Origin: Streptomyces muensis
Lineage (GTDB): Bacteria > Actinomycetota > Actinomycetes > Streptomycetales > Streptomycetaceae
Length of the DNA stretch: 64,000 nucleotides
NCBI RefSeq assembly: GCF_021474425.1
Contig: NZ_JAKEIP010000002.1
Location: forward strand, 62,001 to 126,000
Direction of reading: 5' to 3'
Shown here: piece by piece, positions 17,901 through 24,705 of the stretch
Layout: each line of letters opens with the position of its first letter
How positions within the stretch are numbered: the stretch's first letter is position 1
Translations under genes and position numbers: made by a program
The notes under the pieces: generated by a model
What the model saw: only the letters and a program-made list of their open reading frames with translations
What the model was told of the DNA's origin: nothing
Databases searched by the model: none

Positions 17901-18143
17901 GCCACGCTCTGGGCCGGGCTGCTGCGGCCGCCCGCCGGACGCGACGAGGGCTTCTTCGCGGCCGGCGGCGACAGCCTGCTGGCCACCCGCCTCATCGCCC
18001 GGCTGCGCCAGCGCACGGGCGTGGAGGTGCCGCTGCGGGCGTTCTTCACCGCCCCGACCGTCGCCGCACTCGCAGCCGCCGTCGACGACGCACGCATGAC
18101 CGCCGGAACCATCGACCAGACCTGGGAAGAAGGAGAACTGTGA
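9000..18143 (+). CDS. Coelibactin-type NRPS 1: ArCP-Cy-A(MT-like)-PCP-Cy-A-PCP-Cy-PCP
   Basis: A 3047-residue salicyl-capped heterocyclising synthetase. Domains (approximate residues): aryl carrier 1-78 (Ser38); Cy1 100-545 (DMLAAD); A1 565-1375, interrupted at about 1010-1330 by a methyltransferase-like fold with degenerate SAM loop VIGARGGLGA; PCP1 (Ser1422); Cy2 1475-1905 (DNLILDGLS); A2 1925-2400; PCP2 (Ser2450); Cy3 2500-2930 (DNLILDGLS); PCP3 (Ser2992). A2 code reads D-L-Y-N-L-S-M-I-W, a cysteine code. A1 reads D-L-Y-N-L-G-L-I-H, which deviates at two positions. The third module has no adenylation domain, so PCP3 must be charged in trans, as yersiniabactin HMWP2 does for HMWP1. The MT-like insert sits where PchE and HMWP2 carry an epimerase. 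GTG start; GTGA overlap with NRPS2. Recalled counterpart SCO7682. Confidence 0.9.
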   Translation: MSERDPLRSIRPLLTDWLGPDAERVAADDNLIEQGLDSIRLMTVAGALRRDGIRLTFAELARTPTLHAWTALAAERCTDDGATPTAARTAGVHAEVPADETSPFDLALMQHAYWVGRGREHQLGGVAAHFYNEFDGEGVDPQRLEQAVRSLLARHAQLRAVFGDDGRQHTPATAAWPALRVHDLRELPEDEVARRLEQLRDELSHRMLRVGDGEVFDVQLSLLPGGRTRTHLNLDMLAADALSLRVLLADLATLYRGTGSLAPIGYSYRRYLADRAASAERARDLRRDTAWWAARLPDLPGAPALPVLPGASTAERPRVTRRHHWLPPERREALFARAHRHGVTPAMALAAAYCEVLAAWSAEQRFLLNVPLFDREPLHPDVPLLVGDFTGSVLLDADLSGTASFQDRARATQERFLDDAAHASYSGVEVLRDLNRAQPGGGGRVLAPVVFTSALNLGELFSEDVRACFGRPVWIISQGPQVWLDAQVTELDGGLLVNWDALEQAFPDGMLDAMFAAYRTLVDRLAASDAPWREPVPDLLPDDQRAARARANDTDGPRTGLLLHEDFLHRADREPERPALLWGADGSLSYGELADRARRIAAALAAHAVGPGDRVAVCLPKGPDQIAAVLGCLVAGAAYVPIGSDHPAARRDRVLRTAGVRAAFVPEAAEPLPDGVVPLTVTAASAYAPVKEAVAVPDSDPAYVIFTSGSTGEPKGVVVPHRAARNTIDDLDDRFGIGGDDRTFALSALDFDLSVYDLFGPLSVGGAVVLVGEEERRDAARWHGLMARHGVTVLNCVPSVLDMLLSIDGDGFSGLRVVLLGGDWVGVDLPGRLAERAPGCRFVALGGTTETAIHSTVCEITGGEVPQDWTAIPYGTPLRNVRCRVVDARGRDCPDWVPGELWIGGAGVADGYLGDPERTADRFVRHEGGRWYRTGDLARYRPGGSVEFLGRADSQVKLRGHRVELGEVEAALERAPGVGRAVAAVTGGARRMLVAACAPAVRATERAAATGVRPSVSAARPDPLETEVVAHVLGQILATGVRPDARMRGVGHLWRDWLDRHGRPTPTDERALAQRVAGTRLEPVLDRLTHRLPDLRAMLTGERDPLELLDDPVLAPEAALDALPASAAAAADCAEALRGLARELGHAPRVAVIGARGGLGARRVIRQLADDYVEFTLLDNAVTLLDLARERLAGHTVHYQALPHGVLPDHLPGAFDAVLALGSLHAFDDPGAGVAQAAALLAPGGVLLAVEQGGLPPLGLICAALPTRGFADADPARRAAGSPLLPAPAWEQLLRAHGFTDADTSVRDQEPALLIRAVRDPQAASCEPGAVRDAVAGLLPSYMVPDRLVVLPLMPLTANGKVDRRAVRELLARHVGAAEAPSTSGTLPRPGVEEHVAEVWRELLGARTVHREDDFFALGGDSLLATRMLHRLGERGVRGARIAGLFNHPVLKDYVGTLTVGEQGPETSTPLVADPEHAHEPFPATDVQRAYWLGRAGEMRLGGVGSHYYSEFDGVSVDLPRLEGAWRRLIDRHPMFRAVFDEEGRQHVLAEVPEFTIPVAEGEEQLAVLREDMSHQVLDPARWPLFDVRAVRYGDDRTRIGVSLDNLILDGLSMMTVFTELGTLYADPDAELPPVELTFRDYLTSVRPAPEALEADRAYWRERLPSLPAAPRLPLVRDPAALDRPRFVRTPGELTAERWGRLKERAREHGITPSTLLLAAYAEVLGAWSEGPELTVNLTLFDRQEVHPHINRVLGDFTSLLLAAHHPEPGESWLTRVRGLQERLWRDLDHRSVSAVWVMRELARTRDERDATVPVVFTSALGVDDGVSMDAPDGFPPRVWGVSQTPQVWLDLQVYEGRDGSLRHQWDAVRDLFPEGLVETMADAFGRLLDRLADGDWRAPRPELLPAGQRAVRDEVNATGLAGDGRALHVPFFERAAAEPDAPALLWGEDGAATRGELSAHALRIASALCERGVEPGDTVAVSLPKGPDQIAAVLGVLAAGAAYVPVGVDQPPVRRARMLHASGARCVVDAGFLAGELPEPLPAPVAADPDSCAYVIFTSGSTGEPKGVEVTHRAAANTVDDINERHGVGPGDRVLAVSALDFDLSVYDIFGLLGAGGALVLVGEDERRDAQRWRDLAARHGVTVWNSVPMLLDMLLTASAGQAPPRLRVALVSGDWVPLDLPARLAEASADGCRLIAMGGATEAAIWSNDFDATAGAPQGWPSVPYGRPLRGQRFRVASPHGEDCPDWVPGELWIGGAGVATGYRGDPERTADRFVAYDGGRWYRTGDLGRYRPGGLLEFLGRRDHQLKIRGHRTELGEVDAALLAQPGVARAVTVATGPRGQQRLTAFLVPEGELDVVEVERRLADHLPAHAVPSALVPLPGGLPLTANGKVDRAALAERAAGLESAPERSERPTGAVEELLAAAWRDLLGAEQVGRDADFFALGGDSLLATRLVARLREAGVEGARIAALFTRPVLKDYATTLALGTERAKAPVLVPDPEHAHDPFPATDVQQAYWIGRTDRLDLGGVGSHYYSETDEEYTDIAVVERAWRRLIERHPMLRAVFDEEGRQQVLAEVPEFTIPVAEGEEQLAVMREEMSHQTLDPARWPLFDVRAVRYGDDRVRIGVSLDNLILDGLSMMIVFTELRQLREDPEAELPPLDVTFRDYLASARPSGEALAADQAYWRERLPSLPSAPRLPLVRDPSAVGRPHFERRATHLPKEVWDRLREQARGYGITPSVLLLAVYAEALGEHAESPELIVNLTLFDRQEIHPHINRIAGDFTSLLLAAHHPRTGESWLARLRGLQARLWNDLDHRAVSAVWVMRQLALERGPQAAAMPVVFTSALGIDDDRARLLTPPHWAVSQTPQVWLDHQVMEDAEGLRLTWDAVVGLLPEHLPGALADRQLSLLEELSAADDWDALILTTGLETTGPETTGLEGERPVLQATGAATDPGGPPQGHTEELVATLWAGLLRPPAGRDEGFFAAGGDSLLATRLIARLRQRTGVEVPLRAFFTAPTVAALAAAVDDARMTAGTIDQTWEEGEL
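13239..13990 (+). repeat. Intragenic module duplication in NRPS1 (first copy; second copy 16323-17070)
   Basis: The PCP-Cy stretch here recurs 3081 bp downstream. The register is constant to the base through the Cy core (for example 13620 and 16701), with a 3-nt difference at the PCP end. Encoded blocks such as DEEGRQ, AEVPEFTIPVAEGEEQLAV and DNLILDGLSMM are nearly identical. This indicates recent module duplication or ongoing gene conversion. Confidence 0.75.
17775..17819 (+). repeat. Three tandem 15-bp repeats in the Cy3-PCP3 linker
   Basis: Unit ACCACGGG(T/C)(C/T)(T/C)CGAA is repeated three times in frame, encoding TTG(L/P)E units. It lies in the linker between Cy3 and the last carrier domain of NRPS1. 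Confidence 0.85.
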
Positions 18144-21100
18144 GCGCCGCCGAGCTGGTGTCGGAACTGGCCGCCGCCGGAGTCGAGTTGTGGGAGGAGG
18201 ACGGCAAGCTCCGCTTCCGGGCACCGCAGGGCGCCCTCACCGACGCCCTGCGCGAGCACCTGCGCGCCGAGCGCGACGCGGTCCTCGCCTATCTGCGCGA
18301 CCCGTTCGCCGAGCCCCTCGTCCCCGATCCCGACGGACGGCACCTGCCGTTCCCGCTGACCGAGGTGCAGTCGTCGTATCTGCTGGGCCGTACGGACGCG
18401 TTCGCGTACGGCGGGATCGGCTGCCACGCCTACCTGGAGTACGAGCTGCCGGGCACCGTCGCGCCCGAGCGGGCGGCGGACGCCTGGCGGGTGCTGGTCG
18501 AGCGGCACGAGGCGCTGCGCACCGTGTACCACCCCGAGGGGCAGCAGGTGCTCAAGGACCTGCCGCCGTACTCGGTACCCGTGGAGCGGGCGGACGAGGC
18601 CGAACGCATACGCGGGGAGCTGGCGCAGCGCACGTACGACCCGGCGGTCTGGCCGCTGTTCGACGTGCGGATCACGCACTCCGCCGAGCGGCTGCTGGTG
18701 CATGTGTCCGTCGACCTGCTCGTCACCGACTTCTCCGGGGTGCAGCAACTGCTGGGCGAGCTGGAGCAGTTGTGCACGGAGCCGGACAGGCCGCTCGTGT
18801 CCGTCCCCGTCTCCTTCCGCGACCATGTGCTCGCGGAGCGGCGGCTGCGCGACAGCGCCCGCTGGGCCCGGGACCGCGCGTACTGGCTCGACCGGCTCGA
18901 CACGCTGCCGCCCGCGCCCGAACTCCCCGTCCTGGCCGAGGAGTCGGGCGGCGAGGTGCGGTTCCGTCGGCTGGCCGACCGGCTGACCTCCGACGAGGCG
19001 GCTGCGCTGCGGCGCAGGGCCGCCGCCCGCGACCTGACCGTGTCCACCGTGCTGCTGGCCGCCTACGCCGAGGTCATCGGGCGGTGGAGCGCCAAGCCGC
19101 GCTTCACGCTCAACCTGCCGGTGTTCGCCAAGCGACCGGTGCACCCCGACATCGGCCGGGTCGTCGGCGACTTCACGTCCGTCACCCTGCTGGCCGTCGA
19201 ACCGGATCCGTGGGCCCCCTTCACCGAGCGGGCGCGCGCACTCGGCGCCCGGCTCTTCGAGGATCTCGACCACGGGCTGTTCTCCGGCGTCGAGGTGCTG
19301 CGGGAGGCGGGCCGCCGCTTGGCTCCTGCGCTGATGCCGGTGGTGTTCACGAGCACCCTCCAGGGGACACAGGCGCCGGAGAGCGGCCCAGGGCGGGTCG
19401 TGTACGGCGTCACGCAGACCCCGCAGGTCTGGATCGACTGCCAGGTGATGGAGTCGGGCGGCGAGGTCCTGCTCGGCTGGGACGTCCGCGAGGGCGTCCT
19501 GCCGGACGGGCTGGTCGACGACGCCTTCGCCGCGTTCGCCGGTCTCGTAAGGCAGTTGGCCGTCTCCGACACCCCTTGGTCCGGCGCCGACCCGGTGACA
19601 CTGCCTGCCGCGCAGGTGGCCCGTCGTGCCGAGGTGAACGCGACCGCGCGCCCGCTGCCCCAAGGGCTTCTGCACGAGCGGGTGTTCGCCGCCATGGACG
19701 CGCACGCGGACCATACGGCGGTCATCGCGCCGGACCGGACACTCACCTATGCCGAACTCGCCGGGTACGCCCGGGCGGTGGCCGGCCGACTTCGGGAGGC
19801 CGGGGTCGCGCCGGGCGACCGGGTGGCGATCGTGATGGACAAGGGCTGGGAGCAGATCCCGGCCGTGCTCGGCGCGTTGGACGCGGGGTGTGTGTACGTG
19901 CCGGTCGACACCGTCCATCCGCCGGCCCGGCGGGCGCGGGTGCTCGCGTCCAGTGGGGCGGTCGCCGTCCTCACGCAGGGCTGGCGCGGTGACTCGTACG
20001 AGCTGCCGTCGATCGATGTCGACGCGCTGGAGCCCTCGGACGCCGTCGAGCCCCGGCCGGTGGACGTGGACGACCCGGCGTACATCATCTACACCTCCGG
20101 TTCGACGGGCGAGCCCAAGGGCGTCGTGGTCTCCCACCGGGCCGCGCTGAACACCGTCGCCGACATCGACGACCGCTTCGGTGTCGGGCCTGACGACCGG
20201 GTGCTCGGGCTCGCGCAGCTCGGCTTCGACCTGTCGGTCTACGACGTCTTCGGCCCGCTCGCCCACGGCGGTGCCCTGGTGCTGCCGGACCCGGAGCGTC
20301 GCGGCGACCCCTCGCACTGGGCGGAGCTGGCGGCCCGGCACCGGGTGACCCTGTGGAACTCGGTGCCCGCACAGCTGCAGATGCTCCACGACTACCTGGC
20401 CTCGGCGGCGGGTTCGGGCGACGTCGCCGGGCTCGGTGCGCTGCGGCTCGGCCTGCTGTCCGGTGACTGGATCCCCGTACGGCTGCCGGACCGGGTGCGG
20501 GCGCTGCTGCCCGGACTGTGGCTGATCAGCCTGGGCGGGGCCACCGAGGCGGCGATCTGGTCCATCCACCACCCCATCGAGCAGCCCGTCGACCCGGACC
20601 GCCCGAGCATCCTGTACGGCCGCCCGCTCGCCAACCAGACCTTCCACGTCCTGGACGAGACGCTCAGGCCCCGGCCGGACTGGGTGCCGGGGGAGCTGTG
20701 CATCGGTGGGGCCGGGCTGGCGCTCGGCTACCACGGGGACGCGGAGACGACGGAGCGTCGTTTCGTCACCCACCCCGTCACCGGGGAGCGGTTGTACCGC
20801 ACGGGTGACCTGGGGCGGTATCTGCCCAGTGGTGACCTGGAGTTCCTCGGCCGTGAGGACGGACAGGTCAAGATCCGCGGCCATCGCATCGAACTCGCCG
20901 AGGTGGAGGCCGCGTTGACGGACCACCAGGCGGTCGGAGCGGCTGCCGTGCTGGCCGTCGGGGGCGATCCGCTGGACCGGCGGCTGGTCGCCTTCGCGGA
21001 GCCCGCTCGCACGGAGCCCGCTCGCACGGAGCCCGCTCGCACGGGGGCCGGTCGAGTCGGCGCGGCGGGCGAGGTTCTGGCGCGCCGGGCCCGGACGGTG

Positions 21101-23596
21101 GGGGACGAGGCCGGGGTGGCCGATCCCGAGCGGATCGCCGAGTTCGCCCGGCTGCTCGACGCGGCGTCGCTGGCGTCGATGCTGGGCGCGTTGCGGGATC
21201 GCGGCCTGTTCACGGGGACGGGTGCCGTCCACACGGCGGAGGAGGTGGCGGCCGCGGCCGCCGTGCCGCGCCACCGGCGTCTGATGCGGCGCTGGCTGCG
21301 CGTGCTCCACGAGGAGGGCCTGCTGGAGCAGGAGTCCGGTAGCGGGCACTACCGCCTCTCCAGTGCCGAGCCCCCGTCGCCCACCGCCGCCTGGGACCGG
21401 ATCGCCGCCGTGTGGAGCGACGAGCTCGGGCCGCGGGAGCTGCTGGACTACCTCCGGAGCAACGCCGACCAGCTGGTCGCCCTGATGGACGACGAGGTCG
21501 CCGCCGTCGACCTGCTCTTCCCCGGTGCCCGTCTGGAGACGGCCGACGCGGCCTACCGCGAGAACGTGATGTCCGCCTACCTCAACCGTGTCCTCGCCGA
21601 GGCACTACGCGCCGAGGCCGAGGCACGGCCGGACGGACGGCCGCTGAGGGTGCTGGAGGTGGGCGCCGGGACCGGGGCGAGCACGGTCGGCGCGCTGGCG
21701 GCACTGGACGGGCTGCCGGTGGAGTGGCTGTTCACCGACCTGAGCCCGTTCTTCCTGGACAAGGCGCGGGAGCGGTTCGTCGCTGATCCGCGGCTGGGTT
21801 ACGGGCTGTACGACGTGGACGGCGACCCGTTCGAGCAGGGCCTCGCCCCGAACTCCTTCGACGTGGTGGTGTGCGCGGGCGTGCTGAACAACGCCCGTGA
21901 CACGGCGGCAGCCCTGGCCGCGCTGCGTTCCCTGCTCACCCCAGGCGGGCTCCTGCTGGTCACCGAGCCGACCCGGGAGCACTACGAGATCCTGATCTCG
22001 CAGGCGTTCATGATGACCGGCGCGGAGGACCTGCGGCACACGGACGGCACCGACCAGACCTTCGTCACGCGCGAGCAGTGGTTGCGGCTCTTCACGGAGG
22101 CGGGCGGGCAGGGCGAGTTGTGCCTGCCGCAGCCGGGCCACGCGCTGGAACCGCTGGGCCAGCACGCCTTCGCCGTACGGTTCAAGACGGACCGCGCACC
22201 CGTCGACACGGACGGCGTCGAAGACCATCTCGCGGCCCGCCTGCCGGTCTACATGCTGCCCACCGCCCTGCACGTCGTCGACGACTTGCCGCTCACCCCG
22301 AACGGGAAGGTGGACCGCAAGACGCTCGCGTCCTGGGCGGCACGGATCGCCGACCGACGGACGCATGAGACCAGCACCGGCGGGGGAGGGGCATCGGACC
22401 TGGCCGGCGACGAGTTGGAGCAGCGGCTGGCCGACGTCGCGGCGCGGGCCCTCGGCGTGACCGCCGTGCCGGGCACGACCAGCCTCTTCGACCTCGGCGC
22501 CGACTCACTGCTCCTCGCGCAGCTGTCGGCGCGGCTGATCGAGGAGGTCCCGGAGGCGGCGGACCAGCAGTTCGACACGCTGCTGCGGGAGTTGCTGAAC
22601 CGTCCGACGGTCGCCGACCTGGCACGGCTCCTGCGGGGGACCGGCGCGGCCGATGACACCGACACCGGCGGATCGGTCAGCGCGCTGGTCCCGTTCGGCG
22701 ACGCTCCTGACGGCGGGGTGCTCCAGGTGCTGGTGCACGAGGGCATCGGCACCATGGCCCCGTACCGGGAACTGGCCGCCGGGCTCGCCGCGCACGGGCC
22801 GCTCGTCGGCCTCGCCGTGGGTGATGTGGAGGCCTGCGTCGGCATCCCGGAGGACGGGTTCGTGGAGCGGCTCGCGGCCGAGCACGTGCGGCGGCTGACG
22901 GCGACCGGGGCCGACCGGTTCCGGCTCACCGGCTACTGCCTCGGCGGGCAGCTCGCCACCGAGATCGCCCGGCAGCTCACCGAGAGCGGCGCGTACGTCG
23001 AGCGGTTGACGGTGATCAGCAGCAGTCCGCCCGCGTTCGTCTGCGAGGACGAGCTGCTGATCGAGCACGCCTTCGCCCGCGTGCTCGGCGCGGACCCGGT
23101 GGCCGCCGGATACCCCGACGACGAGGAGGAGTTGGGCGCGGCACTGCGCGCGGTACTCGACGCCACCCCGGCCCGGGTGCCGGCGGGCGCGTTCGCCGCG
23201 CTGTGCGGTGAGCCTCGCCTTGAGGCCGTGGCCCGCCGGATGCGGGCTCTGTCCGAGGTGCCGCAGGCGGAGCGGCTCGCGGCGATCGGCCGCACGCTGG
23301 GCGCGGGCGGGGAGGGCGACGCGGGCCAGGTGCCCGGCCTGTACCGGGTGTTCCGGCACGCCTTCGCCGCCGCCTCGCTGCACACCGTCGAGCCCTACGC
23401 GGGCGACATCACCCTCGTACAGCCGCGAGGCCGGTTGCGGTTCCTGGCGGGGTTCGGGCAGGAGGCGGACGAGCTGTGGCGCGAGGTGTGCCTCGGCGAA
23501 CTGACGGTGGCCGACGTCGACGGCGACCACTTCAGCTGCCTGCGCCCCCCGCACGTCGACCAGGTCGCCGCCGCGGCGGCCGGGGACACCCCGTGA
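18140..23596 (+). CDS. Coelibactin-type NRPS 2: docking-Cy-A(MT)-PCP-TE
   Basis: A 1818-residue terminating synthetase. Residues 1-55 look like a TubC-type N-terminal docking domain that would receive the chain from NRPS1. Cy4 spans about 70-510 (active-site DLLVTD). A3 spans about 530-1395 with code D-L-Y-N-L-S-L-I-W, the classical Cys code. It is interrupted at about 975-1345 by an intact methyltransferase domain (VLEVGAGTGAST near 1171). PCP4 has Ser1456 and the thioesterase spans about 1515-1810. The methyltransferase placement matches PchF, which N-methylates a reduced ring. The thioesterase nucleophile elbow reads GYCLGG, with Cys1600 in place of Ser. The GTG start overlaps the NRPS1 stop (GTGA). 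Recalled counterpart SCO7683. Confidence 0.9.
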   Translation: MSAAELVSELAAAGVELWEEDGKLRFRAPQGALTDALREHLRAERDAVLAYLRDPFAEPLVPDPDGRHLPFPLTEVQSSYLLGRTDAFAYGGIGCHAYLEYELPGTVAPERAADAWRVLVERHEALRTVYHPEGQQVLKDLPPYSVPVERADEAERIRGELAQRTYDPAVWPLFDVRITHSAERLLVHVSVDLLVTDFSGVQQLLGELEQLCTEPDRPLVSVPVSFRDHVLAERRLRDSARWARDRAYWLDRLDTLPPAPELPVLAEESGGEVRFRRLADRLTSDEAAALRRRAAARDLTVSTVLLAAYAEVIGRWSAKPRFTLNLPVFAKRPVHPDIGRVVGDFTSVTLLAVEPDPWAPFTERARALGARLFEDLDHGLFSGVEVLREAGRRLAPALMPVVFTSTLQGTQAPESGPGRVVYGVTQTPQVWIDCQVMESGGEVLLGWDVREGVLPDGLVDDAFAAFAGLVRQLAVSDTPWSGADPVTLPAAQVARRAEVNATARPLPQGLLHERVFAAMDAHADHTAVIAPDRTLTYAELAGYARAVAGRLREAGVAPGDRVAIVMDKGWEQIPAVLGALDAGCVYVPVDTVHPPARRARVLASSGAVAVLTQGWRGDSYELPSIDVDALEPSDAVEPRPVDVDDPAYIIYTSGSTGEPKGVVVSHRAALNTVADIDDRFGVGPDDRVLGLAQLGFDLSVYDVFGPLAHGGALVLPDPERRGDPSHWAELAARHRVTLWNSVPAQLQMLHDYLASAAGSGDVAGLGALRLGLLSGDWIPVRLPDRVRALLPGLWLISLGGATEAAIWSIHHPIEQPVDPDRPSILYGRPLANQTFHVLDETLRPRPDWVPGELCIGGAGLALGYHGDAETTERRFVTHPVTGERLYRTGDLGRYLPSGDLEFLGREDGQVKIRGHRIELAEVEAALTDHQAVGAAAVLAVGGDPLDRRLVAFAEPARTEPARTEPARTGAGRVGAAGEVLARRARTVGDEAGVADPERIAEFARLLDAASLASMLGALRDRGLFTGTGAVHTAEEVAAAAAVPRHRRLMRRWLRVLHEEGLLEQESGSGHYRLSSAEPPSPTAAWDRIAAVWSDELGPRELLDYLRSNADQLVALMDDEVAAVDLLFPGARLETADAAYRENVMSAYLNRVLAEALRAEAEARPDGRPLRVLEVGAGTGASTVGALAALDGLPVEWLFTDLSPFFLDKARERFVADPRLGYGLYDVDGDPFEQGLAPNSFDVVVCAGVLNNARDTAAALAALRSLLTPGGLLLVTEPTREHYEILISQAFMMTGAEDLRHTDGTDQTFVTREQWLRLFTEAGGQGELCLPQPGHALEPLGQHAFAVRFKTDRAPVDTDGVEDHLAARLPVYMLPTALHVVDDLPLTPNGKVDRKTLASWAARIADRRTHETSTGGGGASDLAGDELEQRLADVAARALGVTAVPGTTSLFDLGADSLLLAQLSARLIEEVPEAADQQFDTLLRELLNRPTVADLARLLRGTGAADDTDTGGSVSALVPFGDAPDGGVLQVLVHEGIGTMAPYRELAAGLAAHGPLVGLAVGDVEACVGIPEDGFVERLAAEHVRRLTATGADRFRLTGYCLGGQLATEIARQLTESGAYVERLTVISSSPPAFVCEDELLIEHAFARVLGADPVAAGYPDDEEELGAALRAVLDATPARVPAGAFAALCGEPRLEAVARRMRALSEVPQAERLAAIGRTLGAGGEGDAGQVPGLYRVFRHAFAAASLHTVEPYAGDITLVQPRGRLRFLAGFGQEADELWREVCLGELTVADVDGDHFSCLRPPHVDQVAAAAAGDTP
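21001..21045 (+). repeat. Three tandem 15-bp repeats in the A3-methyltransferase linker
   Basis: Unit GCCCGCTCGCACGG(A/G) is repeated three times in frame, encoding ARTEP-type units at the start of the insert between A8 of A3 and the methyltransferase domain. The same unit size and copy number as the NRPS1 linker repeat, but unrelated sequence. Confidence 0.85.
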
Positions 23597-24705
23597 ACCG
23601 CGGCCGCACCGCCCCGGTCGCCGTCGGCGTCGTCGGCGCGGCCGGGGCGGTGGGCCGGGCCGTGCTGGAGGAGCTGCTGCGGCTCGGCGTCGGACCGGTC
23701 CGGGCCGGCGTACGGCGCCCGCCGCAGCGCCCGTTGCCCGCGGCGGTGGAGCTGTGGCCGGACCGGGTGGAGGTGGGCGACGCGCAGGCCCTGGCCGCGT
23801 TCTGCGCCGAGTGCCGTGTCGTCGTCAACGCCACCGGTCCGGTCCGGGCGACCGGTCACCTGGTGGCGGCGGCCGCCCTGGCGGCGGGCGCGGACCTGGT
23901 CGACGTCAACGACACGGCCGAGCTGGACGAAGCGCCGCCGTACGACCGGTTGTTGCGGTGGCGTACGGCGGTGATCGGGGCGGGACTCATGCCGGGGTTG
24001 GCTGGGTTGTTGCCGGGGGTGCTGGTGGCCGAGCGGGTGCGGAGGACAGGCCCGACGCTCACCGTGCACGTCGGCGGGCTCCCGCACTTCCCGCCCGCCG
24101 CCGCCCGGGACTTCATGGACCGGCTCGCCCGGCCCGGTGGCGAGGTCACCGCCGTCTGGCGGGGCGGACGCCGGGTGCCGGGTGCGCTGGCGGTCGAGCG
24201 CGACGCCCGGATGCCGCATTTCCCGGGCAGCGTGACGGCGATCCCGTATCTGACGGAGGAGGCCGTGGCAGTCGCCGGGCGGTATGGGTTCGGTGAGGTG
24301 CGCTGGTACACGGTGTTCGGCGGTGAGCACACCCGCGCGGTACTGGACCGGTACCGCGCGGGGCTGCCGCCCGGGCTGAGCGTCGACGACGCGGCGGCCG
24401 AGCTGTCCCGCGCCTCCCTCACCGACCTCGCGGGACGTACGCCGTACCAGGCGGTGACCTGTGAGCTGGAGGGACGCGGTCTCGTGCTCACCGGCACCGA
24501 CTCCTCCGCGCTCACCGGAACAGCCGCCGCCCACGCGGCTCTCGCCGTCCTGCGCGGCGAACTCCCGCCCGGGCAACTGCACTTCGCGCAACTCCCCGAT
24601 CCCGGCCGGGTCATCCGGCGTATCGCCGACGCGCCCGCCGTGACCGGGATGCGGCTACTGGACGGGCCGCCGGCCGAACTCCCCATCGAAGAAGGAATCC
24701 TGTGA
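23593..24705 (+). CDS. Saccharopine dehydrogenase-like NAD(P)-binding reductase
   Basis: A 370-residue oxidoreductase with an N-terminal Rossmann motif VGVVGAAGAVGRAV (residues 10-23). The saccharopine-dehydrogenase-type sequence ATGPVRATGHLVAAAALAAG and the DVNDTAE element follow. This family reduces or forms imines at amino-acid-derived carbons, so an extra ring reduction or side-chain step on the metallophore is possible. Start chosen as GTG 23593, which gives the same 4-nt GTGA overlap with NRPS2 as its downstream neighbours show. It sits between NRPS2 and the thiazolinyl imine reductase. It corresponds in position to a conserved hypothetical gene of the coelibactin locus. Exact reaction not known to me. 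Confidence 0.78.
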   Translation: MNRGRTAPVAVGVVGAAGAVGRAVLEELLRLGVGPVRAGVRRPPQRPLPAAVELWPDRVEVGDAQALAAFCAECRVVVNATGPVRATGHLVAAAALAAGADLVDVNDTAELDEAPPYDRLLRWRTAVIGAGLMPGLAGLLPGVLVAERVRRTGPTLTVHVGGLPHFPPAAARDFMDRLARPGGEVTAVWRGGRRVPGALAVERDARMPHFPGSVTAIPYLTEEAVAVAGRYGFGEVRWYTVFGGEHTRAVLDRYRAGLPPGLSVDDAAAELSRASLTDLAGRTPYQAVTCELEGRGLVLTGTDSSALTGTAAAHAALAVLRGELPPGQLHFAQLPDPGRVIRRIADAPAVTGMRLLDGPPAELPIEEGIL

